From Kitasatospora xanthocidica (GTDB taxonomy: Bacteria; Actinomycetota; Actinomycetes; Streptomycetales; Streptomycetaceae), in contig NZ_BNBY01000019.1 in assembly GCF_014656195.1 (NCBI RefSeq), positions 101,445 through 165,444 of the forward strand: 64,000 nt of DNA, read 5' to 3'. This document shows positions 52,616-61,123 of this stretch, piece by piece. Each line of letters opens with the position of its first letter. The first letter of the stretch is position 1. The translations under genes and the position numbers were made by a program. The notes under the pieces were generated by a model. It searched no databases and was not told the DNA's origin. It was given only the letters and a program-made list of their open reading frames with translations.

Positions 52616-53515
52616 GTGCGCGGGGGCGAACTGGTGGGCGGTCTGGGGCGGCTGGTCGGGGCGGCGACGGGCGCGGCGGCGCAGGCCGCCGCCGGGCTGG
52701 GCGAGGCCGGGCGACAGGTGGTCCGGCGGGGCGGGCAGGGAGCGGCGGCCGGCGGGCGGTGGGTACACACCGCCCTCGCCTCCGTCGCGCCGCCGGCGGT
52801 GCCGGCCACCGAGCCGTGGAAGCTCTCGGTGGGCACCCTGATCGGCCGCCACCCTCTCACCCCGGCCGTGGTGCACAAGCTGCTCGGGCTGCTCGACGGC
52901 CTCGGCGCCGTCCACCTGGGGCCGTCGAAGGCCGGCTTCGACGGCGAGGAGATCGAGTGGGACAAGGTCGTCGAGATCCGCACCCGCAACGCCTTCGAGG
53001 TGCTGACCACCACCGCCCTGGAGCAGGAGGTGGACCGGATCCGGGAGCTCCTTCCGCCGGTGCCGGGCCGCAAGTGGGTCGTCACCAAGGCCGGTGAGGC
53101 GCTGACCACCGTCGTCCTCGCCGCCCTCGAACGCGCCTCGGCCGACCAGCGCCTGGACGAGCTGACCGTCCCGGCCAGGATCGTCCACCGCGGCCTGCTC
53201 GGCCGTCAGCGCACCCTGGACGCGGGCGCCTTCGCCGCGGCGGTGCTCGTCGTCACCGACCGGGCCGGCGAGAGCCTGATCGCCACCGCCCGCAAGCGCG
53301 GCATCCCGGTCCGGCCCGCCGAGGAGCTCTCCGGGCCGACCGACGCCGCCCGGGTCGCGGCGCTGCGGGAACGCACCGACTCCGTCGCCCGGCTGCTCGG
53401 CCGCATCGAGCAGAGCGACCCGGAGGCGCCGGACGCCGTCGAGGCGGCTCCGCAGCCCCCGTTGTCGCTCGACAAGGGTGCGGGCGACAACGGCGGCGCA
53501 CCCCACGGCGGTTGA
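52616..53515 (+). CDS. Conserved protein of unknown function with Gly/Ala-rich N-terminus
   Basis: The protein is 299 residues from GTG 52616, with GAGAGG about 10 bases upstream. Residues 1-50 are an amphipathic Gly/Ala/Arg-rich stretch that could bind a membrane or nucleoid. The core from about 65 to 245 has EPWKLSVGTLIGRHPLTPAVVHKLLGLLDG, DKVVEIRTRNAFEVLTTTALEQEVDRI and RKWVVTKAGEALTTVVLAALER; it looks like an alpha/beta-fold regulatory domain. A disordered tail follows. I do not know the family. Confidence 0.65.
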   Translation: MRGGELVGGLGRLVGAATGAAAQAAAGLGEAGRQVVRRGGQGAAAGGRWVHTALASVAPPAVPATEPWKLSVGTLIGRHPLTPAVVHKLLGLLDGLGAVHLGPSKAGFDGEEIEWDKVVEIRTRNAFEVLTTTALEQEVDRIRELLPPVPGRKWVVTKAGEALTTVVLAALERASADQRLDELTVPARIVHRGLLGRQRTLDAGAFAAAVLVVTDRAGESLIATARKRGIPVRPAEELSGPTDAARVAALRERTDSVARLLGRIEQSDPEAPDAVEAAPQPPLSLDKGAGDNGGAPHGG

Positions 53516-53537
53516 GCCCCGGGCCGGGCGGCGGCGG

Positions 53538-54104
53538 TCAGTGGCCGCCGCGCGGCTCCTCGCAGCCGGTGCCCTCCGCGTAGCCGGCGAAGGCCTCCAC
53601 CGTGGTGGCCTCGCCGGCCGTCGAGCCGGACAGGCAGAGCCCGGTGGCGTCGATCAGGAACTCGCCGCCGCGCTGGACCTTGACCTTGTCGGCCGGGTAG
53701 CCGAGGCCGACGAGCGCCTTGCGGATCCCGTCCGGGTCGACCTGGTAGCGGGCCCGGACGGGTTCGAGCGCGGCCTTGATCCGTCGGACGGCCTCCAGGC
53801 CCTCGCAGCGGCGCTCGCCGTGCAGCGGGAGCGGCGCCTTGAAGGCGTGGTTCTCGGCGTAGTGGTCGGTCACCGGGCCGGTCGCCTCCGCGTTGCTCGC
53901 GGTCGCGGTCGGGGTCCTGGTCGGCGTCTCGCCCGGGCAGGGGTGGTCCCCCTGGGCGGTCGCCACCGCGGTCGCGGCCGGCGTCCGCGCGGCCGTTCCG
54001 CCGGGCGCGTCCACGTGCGTCGTCCCGCACCCCGCCGCCAGTACGGCCAGGGCCGCCACCGCCGGGATCCGGAGGCGCCCCCACCTGGTCCTGATCGTCG
54101 TCAT
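53538..54104 (-). CDS. Lipoprotein of unknown function
   Basis: The protein is 188 residues. It starts MTTIRTRWGRLRIPAVAALAVLAAGC, with lipobox LAAGC (Cys 26). A Thr/Ala-rich linker follows, then a domain with AFKAPLPLHGERRCEGLEAVRR, GIRKALVGLGYPADKVKVQRGGEFLIDATGLCLSG. The two later Cys may form a disulfide. It resembles actinobacterial extracellular sensory lipoproteins of unknown role. The stop is 23 bp from the end of the convergent upstream gene. Confidence 0.75.
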   Translation of the reverse strand: MTTIRTRWGRLRIPAVAALAVLAAGCGTTHVDAPGGTAARTPAATAVATAQGDHPCPGETPTRTPTATASNAEATGPVTDHYAENHAFKAPLPLHGERRCEGLEAVRRIKAALEPVRARYQVDPDGIRKALVGLGYPADKVKVQRGGEFLIDATGLCLSGSTAGEATTVEAFAGYAEGTGCEEPRGGH

Positions 54105-54204
54105 CCCGCGATGATGCCCCGGCGGCGGGCCCCACGTCATCCCGGAGAGGCCCGCCCCGAGCTGACCAGCCCGATAATCCCGACGGGCCGGCGCGCCGCT
54201 CGGC

Positions 54205-54210
54205 TAGCCT
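54205..54210 (+). promoter_or_regulatory. -10 box close to the GNAT gene start
   Basis: TAGCCT is 8 bases before the ATG at 54219 and no ribosome binding site is present between; consistent with a leaderless transcript. Confidence 0.35.
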
Positions 54211-54218
54211 CGGGGATC

Positions 54219-54719
54219 ATGACCTGGTTGCCTGCCGATTTCGTCCACCCCGTCCACGTTCCGCTCCCCGGGGGCGGTTACCACCTGCGTCCCATCGCCG
54301 GGACCGACACCGAGCTCGACTACCCGGCCGTGATGGGCTCCCGGGAGCGGCTCTGGTCCATCTACGGCGAGGCCTGGGGCTGGCCGTCGGCCACCATGAG
54401 CTACCAGGCCGACTTCGACGACCTGGTGCGGCACGAGCGGGAGATCGCCGCCCACGAGTCGTTCAACTACGCGCTGTTCGACGAGGCGGAGACGGCCCTG
54501 CTCGGCTGCGTCTACATCGACCCGCCCCAGAAGGCCGGTTCGGACGCCGAGATCTCCTGGTGGGTGGTGGACGACCGGGTCGGCACCGAGCTGGAGCGGG
54601 CGCTGGACGCCCTCGTCCCGCGCTGGATCGCCGAGCAGTGGCCGTTCCGGCAGCCCTGCCTCATCGGCCACGAGGTCTCCTGGAAGGAGTGGCTGGCCCG
54701 CCCGGCCGCCGACGCCTGA
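54219..54719 (+). CDS. GNAT-family N-acetyltransferase
   Basis: The protein is 166 residues. The GNAT pattern is visible as the N-terminal YHLRPIAGTDTELDYPAVMGS, the middle AHESFNYALFDEAETALLGCVYIDPP, then the AEISWWVVDD strand and the terminal RALDALVPRWIAEQWPF. The acetyl-CoA loop (Q/RxxGxG/A) is degenerate, so acceptor and even activity are uncertain. Family members acetylate amines, often antibiotics or proteins. Confidence 0.65.
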   Translation: MTWLPADFVHPVHVPLPGGGYHLRPIAGTDTELDYPAVMGSRERLWSIYGEAWGWPSATMSYQADFDDLVRHEREIAAHESFNYALFDEAETALLGCVYIDPPQKAGSDAEISWWVVDDRVGTELERALDALVPRWIAEQWPFRQPCLIGHEVSWKEWLARPAADA

Positions 54720-54720
54720 G

Positions 54721-54744
54721 CCGCATCGCCCCCGCCTGATGCGG
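54721..54744. terminator. Weak bidirectional hairpin between convergent genes
   Basis: CCGCAT (54721-54726) pairs with ATGCGG (54739-54744) across a 12-nt loop, in the 35-bp gap between the GNAT gene and the minus-strand hydrolase gene. Confidence 0.4.
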
Positions 54745-54754
54745 GCGGCTCCCG

Positions 54755-55612
54755 TCACCGCGCCAGGACGGCCTTCAGTGTCCGCGCGGTGGCCCGGGGG
54801 AAGGCGGTGTTCCCGTTGTGGCCGCCGGGGAGGACGGCCGGCTCCGCGCCCAGCAGCTCCGCCAGCGCCACCGCGCAGCGGCGGGTGTGGACGGCCGGCC
54901 CGGTGCTCTCACCGACGGCCGGGACGATCCGGGTGCCACCGGCGGTCGCGGCGGCCCGGGCGATCGCGGCCGGGGCGAGGCCGTCCGTCGTGACCGCCGG
55001 GAACTCCGTCCCGATGAAGAACCCGAAGTTCGCCAGCCGGCGGGGCGTCAGGGGCTGCGGGGTGAGGCCCTCCTCGGTCCGGTCGTGCGCCGGGTCTATC
55101 CCGAGGTGCCGGGCGATCGCCGGGAAGGCGGCGGCCGCGCCCCCGTCGAGGTAGGCCTTCCGGATCTCCGTCAGCTCGGCCACGTGCTCCGCCCGTCCGT
55201 CCGCCGGCAGCAGGTTCGGCACGACGGGCTCGTGGGCGATGAGTGTGTCCAGCACGCCCGGGTACCGCACGGCGACCTGGAGGCCGATGGCCGCACCCAT
55301 GCTGAACCCGGCCATCAGCGCCGGCCCGTCGGCCACCTCGGCGAGCAGCCGGGCGACGTCGTCGGCGTGGTCGGCCATGGTGACGGGGGCGTCCGGCCGG
55401 TCGAGGGTGCTGCGGGACAGGCCCCGGCGGTCGTAGGTGACCACGGTGAAGGTGTCGACGAGGTGCGGGACGAGGTCGACGGTGCGGTCCGCGTCGCCCT
55501 CGCCGCTCTGCGCCAGCAGCAGCACCGGCCCGCTGCCCTCGACCCGGTAGTGCAGCGTGGCGCCCGGGACGGCGAGCGTACGGACGGTGGCTGCGGTCGG
55601 GCTGGTGGTCAT
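54755..55612 (-). CDS. Alpha/beta hydrolase
   Basis: The protein is 285 residues from ATG 55612 (AGGGG 10 bases upstream). The nucleophile elbow is GFSMGAAIGLQ near 97, the oxyanion segment VLLLAQSGEGDADR and acid-His end PGGHNGNTAFP. Here the oxyanion motif lacks the typical HGG, as in some dienelactone or peptidase-like members. It is divergent from a MarR gene, with a 32-bp palindrome between them, so regulation by MarR is likely. Confidence 0.83.
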   Translation of the reverse strand: MTTSPTAATVRTLAVPGATLHYRVEGSGPVLLLAQSGEGDADRTVDLVPHLVDTFTVVTYDRRGLSRSTLDRPDAPVTMADHADDVARLLAEVADGPALMAGFSMGAAIGLQVAVRYPGVLDTLIAHEPVVPNLLPADGRAEHVAELTEIRKAYLDGGAAAAFPAIARHLGIDPAHDRTEEGLTPQPLTPRRLANFGFFIGTEFPAVTTDGLAPAAIARAAATAGGTRIVPAVGESTGPAVHTRRCAVALAELLGAEPAVLPGGHNGNTAFPRATARTLKAVLAR

Positions 55613-55685
55613 GGTGTGGTTCCCCTCGGTCGGTCGCGGGCGGCGCTTCCCGCCCGGCATGACGACAATAATCCATCGAAGTAGA

Positions 55686-55717
55686 TACATCAAGATAGAT
55701 GCATCGATCTCGATGTA
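55686..55717. promoter_or_regulatory. 32-bp near-perfect palindrome, operator of the MarR/hydrolase pair
   Basis: The DNA reads TACATCAAGATAGATG followed by its near-complement; 28 of 32 positions are symmetric. It is strikingly AT-rich for this genome and lies 12 bases before the MarR ATG and 74 bases before the hydrolase start. Related half sites (CATCGA) continue to the left as far as 55674. Confidence 0.75.
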
Positions 55718-55728
55718 CTCTTGCGGGC

Positions 55729-56196
55729 ATGAACGGAGTAGAGCTCTTCCTCCTGGGCCGCACCCTGATGAAGATCGGCGAACAGGCGATGCCCGAACCG
55801 GACCGGCCCGAGGCGGCGGCCCGCGGCTCCGTCCGCCCGGTCCTGGTCACGCTCGGCGACGTCCTCGCGCACCCGGGGGCGACCGTCGGGGAGATCGCCG
55901 CCCGCACCGGCCTGCCGCAGAGTCAGGTCTCCACCGCCGTCGCCCGCCTGGTCGAGGCGGGCTCGGTCGACACCGAACCCGACCCCGCGGACCGCCGCCG
56001 CCGGCTCGTCCGCGCCGCCGCCCAGCCGTCCGCCCGGGTCGCGGAAGTCCGCTCCACGACCATCGACGACGCCCTCACCGCGGCCCTCGCCGGCCCCGAC
56101 GGCACCGCCCCGGACCCGCGACTGCTGCACGAGGTCTCCACCGCCCTCGACACCCTGGCCCGCCACCTCACCCCCACCGCCGCGCGCCCGCGCTGA
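55729..56196 (+). CDS. MarR-family transcriptional regulator
   Basis: The protein is 155 residues from ATG 55729. The winged helix runs VLVTLGDVLAHPGATVGEIA, recognition helix LPQSQVSTAVARLVEAG, and wing EPDPADRRRRLVRA. N- and C-terminal helices, needed for dimer formation, are present. The start inside the palindrome was rejected because it would put the operator in coding sequence. It probably represses the divergent hydrolase. Confidence 0.85.
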   Translation: MNGVELFLLGRTLMKIGEQAMPEPDRPEAAARGSVRPVLVTLGDVLAHPGATVGEIAARTGLPQSQVSTAVARLVEAGSVDTEPDPADRRRRLVRAAAQPSARVAEVRSTTIDDALTAALAGPDGTAPDPRLLHEVSTALDTLARHLTPTAARPR

Positions 56197-56227
56197 AGCG
56201 CCGCCGGCCGGCCGGACGCCGCGGGCC

Positions 56228-56269
56228 CGTACCCGTTCCCGTTCCCGTTCCCGTTCCCGCACCCGTTCC
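56228..56269. repeat. Hexanucleotide array CCCGTT, about six copies
   Basis: The unit repeats with slight variation (CCCGTA, CCCGTT x4, CCCGCA, CCCGTT). It lies in the gap between the MarR and cytochrome b genes. Confidence 0.8.
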
Positions 56270-56344
56270 GCCGTCGGAGTGATCTGCCGCCGCGCGCCAC
56301 GGGAACGGCAGCGCTCGTACCGCTCCGCGCGCGGCGGCTCCCAC

Positions 56345-56350
56345 TAGGTT
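56345..56350 (+). promoter_or_regulatory. -10 box close to the cytochrome b gene start
   Basis: TAGGTT is 7 bases before the GTG at 56358, with no clear ribosome binding site. Leaderless expression is suggested. Confidence 0.4.
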
Positions 56351-56357
56351 GCCTGGC

Positions 56358-58067
56358 GTGGACGAAACCAGGGCGTCGGGCGGGCGCGAGCCGTCGGCCG
56401 GCGAGCGCGCGGCGGTCGGTCTGGACAAGCGGCTGCCGGTCATGGAGGCGGGGCGGGAGCTGCTGCGCAAGGTGTTCCCGGACCACTGGTCCTTCCTGCT
56501 GGGCGAACTCGCCCTGTACGCCTTCGTCGTCCTGCTGCTGACCGGCGTCTACCTGACCTTCTTCTTCGACCCGAGCATGAGCGAGGTCGTCTACGACGGC
56601 GCCTACCTGCCGCTGCGCGGCGTACGGGTGTCCGAGGCGTACGCGTCGACGCTGCACATCAGCTTCGAGGTGCGGGGCGGACTGCTGATCCGCCAGATCC
56701 ACCACTGGTCGGCGCTGCTGTTCGTCTCGGCGATCGGCGCGCACCTGCTGCGGGTGTTCTTCACCGGGGCCTTCCGCCGGCCGCGCGAGCTCAACTGGGT
56801 CATCGGGGTGACACTGTTCAACCTCGCGCTGCTGGAGGGGTTCTCCGGCTACTCACTGCCGGACGACACCCTGTCGGGCACCGGGCTGAGGATCGCCGAG
56901 GGCGTCCTGCTCTCGGTGCCGCTGGTCGGCACCTATCTGACCTTCTTCGCCTTCGGCGGCGAGTTCCCCGGCCACGACATCGTCCCCCGGCTGTTCAGCC
57001 TGCACGTCCTCCTGGTGCCCGGCCTGCTGCTCGCCCTGGTCGGGGCCCATCTGACGCTGGTGGTGGTGCTGAAGCACACCCACTGGGCGGCCCCCGGCCG
57101 CACCAACCGCAACGTCGTCGGGATGCCCTTCTTCCCGCAGTTCCTCACCCGTACGGTGGGCCTGACCTTCGCGGTGGCCGGCGTCATGGCGCTGTCGGCC
57201 TTCCTCGCGGAGATCAACCCGGTCTGGCGCTACGCCTCCTACCGGCCCGACGTGGTGGCGGCCGGCGCCCAGCCGGACTGGTACATCGGCTTCATCGAGG
57301 GCGCCCTGCGGCTGATGCCGGGCACCGAGACCCGGCTGTTCGGGCACACGGTGTCCTGGAACGCCTTCCTCCCGGCCCTGGTCGTACCCGGACTGCTGTT
57401 CGCGGTGCTCTACGCCTACCCCTTCGCCGAGCGGTGGCTCGACCCCGACATCGGCGAGCACCACCTGTGCGACCGGCCGCGGAACAAGCCCACCCGCACC
57501 GGGCTGGGCGTCGCCGGGATCACCGCCTACGCGGTGCTGCTGGTCGCCGGCGGCAACGACGTGATCGCCTACACCTTCGGCCTCACGGTCGAGGCGCTCA
57601 CCCTCGTCCTGCGGGCTGCCCTGATCGTGCTGCCGCCTGTCGCCTTCCTGCTCACCCGGCGGCTCTGCCTCGCCCTGCAGGCCAGGGACCGCGACCGGCT
57701 GCTGAAGGGCGACGAGATCGGTCGGATCGACCAGTCCCACGACGGCGGCTTCACCGGGCACCACCGCCCGCTGCCCGCGGACGAGCGGTTCGTGCTGCTG
57801 GCCCGGTCCTCGCCTACCCCGCTCCCGGCGGCGGACGGGGCGCCCCGGCGCGCGCGGGTGCGCGCCGCCGCGAGCTCCTGGTTCTACCGCGACCGGGTCG
57901 AACTCCCCTCCACGGAAGCGGAGTCGGCGCACATCACGGGCGTCCTCACCGCCCCCGCCCACCCCGCCGCCCCGGCCGACCAGCCTCCCCCGCCCGACCG
58001 GACCGGCCCGGTCCGCCGGCTGCTCCGCCGGCTCACCCGCCGTCGTGGTCGCGGTACTGGAAGATGA
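56358..58067 (+). CDS. Stand-alone cytochrome b (QcrB-like)
   Basis: The protein is 569 residues with about nine hydrophobic segments. Heme-binding His pairs are in RQIHHWSALLFVSAIGAHLLR and LFSLHVLLVPGLLLALVGAHL, as in the cytochrome b of the bcc complex. NPVWRYASYRP, GAQPDWYIGFIEGALRLMP and PDDTLSGTGLRI are QcrB-like. The usual qcrC and qcrA genes do not flank it. It is a second, unpartnered copy presumably; whether it joins the main complex or serves the oxidase genes opposite is not known. GTG 56358 chosen over the TTG at 56349. Confidence 0.88.
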   Translation: MDETRASGGREPSAGERAAVGLDKRLPVMEAGRELLRKVFPDHWSFLLGELALYAFVVLLLTGVYLTFFFDPSMSEVVYDGAYLPLRGVRVSEAYASTLHISFEVRGGLLIRQIHHWSALLFVSAIGAHLLRVFFTGAFRRPRELNWVIGVTLFNLALLEGFSGYSLPDDTLSGTGLRIAEGVLLSVPLVGTYLTFFAFGGEFPGHDIVPRLFSLHVLLVPGLLLALVGAHLTLVVVLKHTHWAAPGRTNRNVVGMPFFPQFLTRTVGLTFAVAGVMALSAFLAEINPVWRYASYRPDVVAAGAQPDWYIGFIEGALRLMPGTETRLFGHTVSWNAFLPALVVPGLLFAVLYAYPFAERWLDPDIGEHHLCDRPRNKPTRTGLGVAGITAYAVLLVAGGNDVIAYTFGLTVEALTLVLRAALIVLPPVAFLLTRRLCLALQARDRDRLLKGDEIGRIDQSHDGGFTGHHRPLPADERFVLLARSSPTPLPAADGAPRRARVRAAASSWFYRDRVELPSTEAESAHITGVLTAPAHPAAPADQPPPPDRTGPVRRLLRRLTRRRGRGTGR

Positions 58068-58428
58068 AGCCGAACACCGCGTACCCGAGCACCAGCGCAC
58101 CCACGACGACCAGCCACCGGGCGAAGACCAGGCCGAGCGCGAGGACCGTCACGCCGACCGCCGTCAGCGCCGGATAGCCGCTGCGGGCCGGGAAGAACCC
58201 CACCGGGCCCGCGGCCTCCGCGATCTCGGCGTCCCCGCGGTCCTGCGCCCGGCCGCCGCCGCGCCGCCGGTGCTGGACGAACCAGAACAGCGCGATCAGC
58301 CCCGACATCAGGAACGCCACCGCCAGGATCGCCTTGCCGGCGGGCTCCCGCGCCCAGAAGCCGTAGACCAGCCCGGTCACCGCGAAGAACGCCGCCATGC
58401 CGGCGAACAGCCACCCCTCCGCCTTCAT
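58033..58428 (-). CDS. Cytochrome c oxidase subunit IV-like membrane protein (CtaF)
   Basis: The protein is 131 residues with four hydrophobic segments: WLFAGMAAFFAVTGLVYGFW, AILAVAFLMSGLIALFWFV, then a loop with GFFPARSGYPALTAVG and two further segments ending IFQYRDHDGG. This is the usual actinobacterial CtaF pattern. It overlaps the ctaD stop by 4 bp and overlaps the convergent cytochrome b gene by 35 bp. Confidence 0.85.
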   Translation of the reverse strand: MKAEGWLFAGMAAFFAVTGLVYGFWAREPAGKAILAVAFLMSGLIALFWFVQHRRRGGGRAQDRGDAEIAEAAGPVGFFPARSGYPALTAVGVTVLALGLVFARWLVVVGALVLGYAVFGFIFQYRDHDGG

Positions 58429-60116
58429 CGCCCGGCCCCCCGCCCGCCGGTACGGCCGGAGGCCCCGCTCGACGACTCCTCCGTCTCCACCTCCGGGTGG
58501 TGCAGGTCGAAGGCCGGCGACTCGGAGCGGATCCGTGGCAGCGCCCGGAAGTTGTGGTGCGGCGGCGGACAGGACGTGGCCCACTCCAGCGAGCGGCCCC
58601 AGCCCCACGGGTCGTCCTCGGTGACCTTCTCGCCGTACCTGGCGGTCCTCCAGACGTTGTAGAAGAACGGCAGGTTGGAGGCCCCCAGGAGGAAGGAGCC
58701 GGCCGAGGCGCACACATTGAGGGCGGTGAAGCCGTCCACCGCCAGGTAGGTCGCGTAGCGGCGCGGCATGCCCTGGACGCCCAGCCAGTGCATCACCAGG
58801 AAGGTGGTCTGGAACCCGACGAACAGGATCCAGAAGTGCGCCTTCCCGAGCCGCTCGTCGAGCAGCTTCCCGGTCAGCTTCGGCCACCAGAAGTAGAACC
58901 CGCCGAAGGTCGCGAACACCACCGTGCCGAACAGCACGTAGTGGAGGTGGGCCACCACGAAGTAGCTGTCGGAGACGTGGAAGTCGATCGGCGGCGCGGC
59001 CAGCAGCACCCCGCTCAGCCCGCCGAACAGGAAGGTCACCAGGAAGCCGACCGACCACAGCATCGGGGTCTCGAAGGACAGCGAGCCGTCCCACATCGTG
59101 CCGATCCAGTTGAAGAACTTCACCCCGGTCGGCACGGCGATCAGGAACGACATCAGCGAGAAGAAGGGCAGCAGCACCTGGCCGGTGACGAACATGTGGT
59201 GCGCCCACACCGACATGGACAGCGCGGTGATGGCGATGGTCGCGCCGATCATCCCGTAGTAGCCGAACAGGGGCTTGCGGCTGAACACCGGAATGATCTC
59301 GCTGACGATGCCGAAGAACGGCAGCGCGACGATGTAGACCTCCGGATGGCCGAAGAACCAGAACAGGTGCTGCCAGAGCAGTGCCCCGCCGTTCGCCGCG
59401 TCGAAGGCGTGCGCGCCGAACTTCCGGTCCGCCTCCAGACAGAGCAGCGCGGCCGTCAGCACGGGGAAGGCCAGCAGCACCATGACGGAGGTGAACAGCA
59501 CGTTCCAGGTGAAGACCGGCATCCGGAACAGCGTCATACCGGGCGCCCGCAGACAGGTGATGGTGGTGATGAAGTTGACCGCGCCGAGGATGGTGCCGAG
59601 GCCCGCCACCACCAGGCCGAACGCCCACAGGTCCCCGCCCGCGCCCGGCGAGAACAGCGGCCCGTTCAGCGGCGCGTACGCGAACCAGCCGAAGGCGGGC
59701 GCCCCCTGGGTGGTGAGGAAGCCGCTGAGCACCGTCAGTCCGCCGAGCAGGAAGGCCCAGTAGGTGAAGGCGTTCAGCCGGGGGAAGGCGACATCCGGCG
59801 CCCCGATCTGCAGCGGCATGATCGCGTTGGCGAACCCGGCGAAGGTCGGAGTGGCGAACAGCAGCAGCATGACCGTGCCGTGCATGGTGAACATCTGATT
59901 GAAGCGCTCGTTCGACAGGAAACCCGTGTCGGGCCCCATCAGTTGAGCGCGCATCAGGAGCGCCAGTACCCCGCCGACCAGGAAGAAGCCGAACGCCGTC
60001 GCCAGGTAGAGGTTCCCGATCACCTTGTGGTCGGTGGTGAACAGCCAGCGCAGCAGCGTGCTGCCCCGGCGGACCCTGGCCCGGGTACGACGCGACGCGG
60101 TGGACGTGGCGCTCAT
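58425..60116 (-). CDS. ctaD: Cytochrome c oxidase subunit I
   Basis: The protein is 563 residues with 12 membrane segments. Heme and Cu ligands: MFTMHGTVMLLLF, QHLFWFFGHPEVYIVALP (with His-Tyr crosslink region), SVWAHHMFVTGQ, and HFVVAHLHYVLFG-like VVAHLHYVLFGTVV. TTDHKVIGNLYL and FATFGGFYFWWPKLTG are signature segments. Subunits II and III are not in the window, so this is a secondary copy or depends on the main locus. ATG 60116, GGAGG upstream. Confidence 0.94.
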   Translation of the reverse strand: MSATSTASRRTRARVRRGSTLLRWLFTTDHKVIGNLYLATAFGFFLVGGVLALLMRAQLMGPDTGFLSNERFNQMFTMHGTVMLLLFATPTFAGFANAIMPLQIGAPDVAFPRLNAFTYWAFLLGGLTVLSGFLTTQGAPAFGWFAYAPLNGPLFSPGAGGDLWAFGLVVAGLGTILGAVNFITTITCLRAPGMTLFRMPVFTWNVLFTSVMVLLAFPVLTAALLCLEADRKFGAHAFDAANGGALLWQHLFWFFGHPEVYIVALPFFGIVSEIIPVFSRKPLFGYYGMIGATIAITALSMSVWAHHMFVTGQVLLPFFSLMSFLIAVPTGVKFFNWIGTMWDGSLSFETPMLWSVGFLVTFLFGGLSGVLLAAPPIDFHVSDSYFVVAHLHYVLFGTVVFATFGGFYFWWPKLTGKLLDERLGKAHFWILFVGFQTTFLVMHWLGVQGMPRRYATYLAVDGFTALNVCASAGSFLLGASNLPFFYNVWRTARYGEKVTEDDPWGWGRSLEWATSCPPPHHNFRALPRIRSESPAFDLHHPEVETEESSSGASGRTGGRGAGR

Positions 60117-60230
60117 GGAACCTCCGCAGCGGAGCCGGTGACGCCCCCGGGCGGCGTCGCCGGCACCCCCCGCACCCGGCGGAGGGCCCACCCCCGCGAG
60201 CCATCGCCGACCCTAGCGGCGACCGCCCGG

Positions 60231-60267
60231 CCCACCGGGGCGCCACGCGGTGCGGCGCCCCGGTGGG
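60231..60267 (-). terminator. Strong hairpin terminator after the YrdC-family gene
   Basis: A perfect 14-bp stem (60231-60244 with 60254-60267) with a 9-nt loop. It lies just downstream of the YrdC-like stop codon on the minus strand and insulates ctaD. Confidence 0.8.
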
Positions 60268-60275
60268 GCGGAGGC

Positions 60276-60917
60276 TCAGCGCTCGCGCAGGTCGGGGACG
60301 ACCTCGCGCAGCCGCTCGGCGCTGATCGCGCCCGCGCGCAGCAGGACGGGCACCTCGCCGGTGACGTCCACGATCGAGGACCCCACGGCGGCCTCGGTCC
60401 GGCCACCGTCGAGGTAGACGGCCACCGAGTCGCCCAGCATCTCCTGAGCCGCGTCGCAGTCCTGCGGCGAGTCCTTCCCGGTCAGGTTGGCGCTGGAGAC
60501 GGCCAACGGACCGGTGGCGTTGAGCAGTTCGACGGCGACCGGGTGCGCGGGCATCCGGACGGCGACCGTTCCGCCGGTCTCGCCGAGGTCCAGCTCGACC
60601 GACGGCAGGTGGCGGGCGACCACGGTCAGCCCGCCCGGCCAGAACGCGGCCACCAGGGCCCGGGTGCGCTCCGTCACCTCGACCAGTTCGTCCAGGCCCT
60701 CCGGGGAGCCGACCAGGACGGGCGAGGGCATGTTCCGGCCCCGGCCCTTGGCCGCCAGCAGCCGGGCGACCGCCTCCGGTACGAAGGCGTCCGCGCCCAC
60801 TCCGTACACCGTGTCCGTGGGCAGCACGACGAGTTCGCCACGGCGCACCGCGGCCACGGCCTCGCGCAGCCCGGCTGCGCGCTCGGACGGGTCCGAGCAG
60901 TCAAAACGACGAGTCAT
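60276..60917 (-). CDS. YrdC/Sua5-family threonylcarbamoyl-AMP synthase-like protein
   Basis: The protein is 213 residues. VAAVRRGELVVLPTDTVYGVGADAF, AAKGRGRNMPSPVLVGS, FWPGGLTVVAR, and AVSSANLTGKDSPQDCDAA match Sua5/YrdC proteins, which make threonylcarbamoyl-AMP for tRNA t6A formation. ATG 60917, GGAG 7 bases upstream. It is monocistronic. Confidence 0.88.
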   Translation of the reverse strand: MTRRFDCSDPSERAAGLREAVAAVRRGELVVLPTDTVYGVGADAFVPEAVARLLAAKGRGRNMPSPVLVGSPEGLDELVEVTERTRALVAAFWPGGLTVVARHLPSVELDLGETGGTVAVRMPAHPVAVELLNATGPLAVSSANLTGKDSPQDCDAAQEMLGDSVAVYLDGGRTEAAVGSSIVDVTGEVPVLLRAGAISAERLREVVPDLRER

Positions 60918-61111
60918 CAGGGATCTCCACCAGCGGGCCGCCGGCCCGCACCGTTCACGCGGCCCGGCCACCTCACCGGCCGGGCACGACCCGGCCAGCC
61001 TACCGGGCGGCCCCCGCTCCCCCGTCGAGCCCTCCGCCGCTCGGGTGGAACACCCCGGCGCCGGACCGCGCCGGGCCGCCGTCCTCGGGGGCGGGCGGCA
61101 CCGGGCGGACG

Positions 61112-61117
61112 TAGGTT
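61112..61117 (+). promoter_or_regulatory. -10 box of a leaderless promoter
   Basis: TAGGTT is 6 bases before the ATG at 61124; no ribosome binding site. Confidence 0.5.
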
Positions 61118-61123
61118 GCGCAC

